Below are positions 13,938-13,963 of a stretch of DNA of 13,963 bases, one piece after another. The first letter of the stretch is position 1. Each line of letters starts with the position of its first letter. The stretch is from assembly GCA_947168625.1 (NCBI GenBank), contig CAMVMQ010000017.1:1-13963 (forward strand). Reading direction: 5' to 3'. The translations under genes and the position numbers were made by a program. Source of the DNA: an uncultured Caryophanales bacterium (GTDB lineage Bacteria > Bacillota_I > Bacilli_A > RF39 > UBA660). The notes under the pieces are model-generated. The model was not told where the DNA came from. It made no database searches and was given only the letters and a program-made list of their open reading frames with translations.

Positions 13938-13963
13938 AAAAATAAAAAAGAAGTAATAACAAT

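Noticed and set aside
1..13963. UGA-as-Trp genetic code
   Set aside because: No recognised gene needs UGA read-through; Trp positions use UGG. Absence of UGA stops in this window alone is not evidence of recoding.

Overview
The window is a strongly A+T-rich piece of a Bacillota chromosome. Genes are tightly packed and have SD sites of the AGGAGG/GAGGTG type. Trp is always UGG, and every stop is UAA except one UAG (rpe), so the standard bacterial code fits. Gene content and order (rlmN-prpC-prkC-rsgA-rpe, yqeG-yqeH, mrnC-rlmB-sigH-like, sigK) point to class Bacilli. The low-complexity, A/T-biased proteins and the PTG-type surface anchor suggest an uncultured gut lineage such as RF39 and its relatives; that placement is inference. 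No mobile element, CRISPR array, rRNA or tRNA was found.

Layout. 1-729: C-terminal part of a repeat-bearing surface protein, closed by a terminator. 826-3513: pcrA helicase and a VanY-type D,D-carboxypeptidase. 3603-8603: a five-gene run (rlmN, Stp/PrpC phosphatase, PASTA kinase PrkC, GTPase RsgA, ribulose-phosphate epimerase) matching the order known in Bacillus, but without thiN. It ends at a long hairpin. 8604-8962: a 43-codon small ORF whose SD lies in that hairpin, a convergent terminator, and on the minus strand a short, divergent bL28-like gene with its own promoter. 9049-9747 (minus): a SigK-type sporulation sigma factor with what looks like its pro-sequence, preceded by a candidate SigE-type promoter. 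9839-11324: yqeG and yqeH, divergent from sigK. 11395-12228: an Asn-rich protein that I do not recognise. 12297-13937: Mini-III RNase, RlmB and a SigH-like sigma factor in one operon.

How it fits together. Most genes serve ribosome maturation or translation (RlmN, RsgA, YqeH, Mini-III, RlmB, bL28-like). The rest handle cell-wall signalling (PrkC/Stp, the carboxypeptidase) or developmental transcription (SigK-type, SigH-like). The best candidates for something new are the SigK gene with its putative SigE-type promoter, the divergent bL28, the hairpin-masked small ORF, the Asn-rich protein and the unusual surface anchor. I see no complete novel defence or mobile system here.
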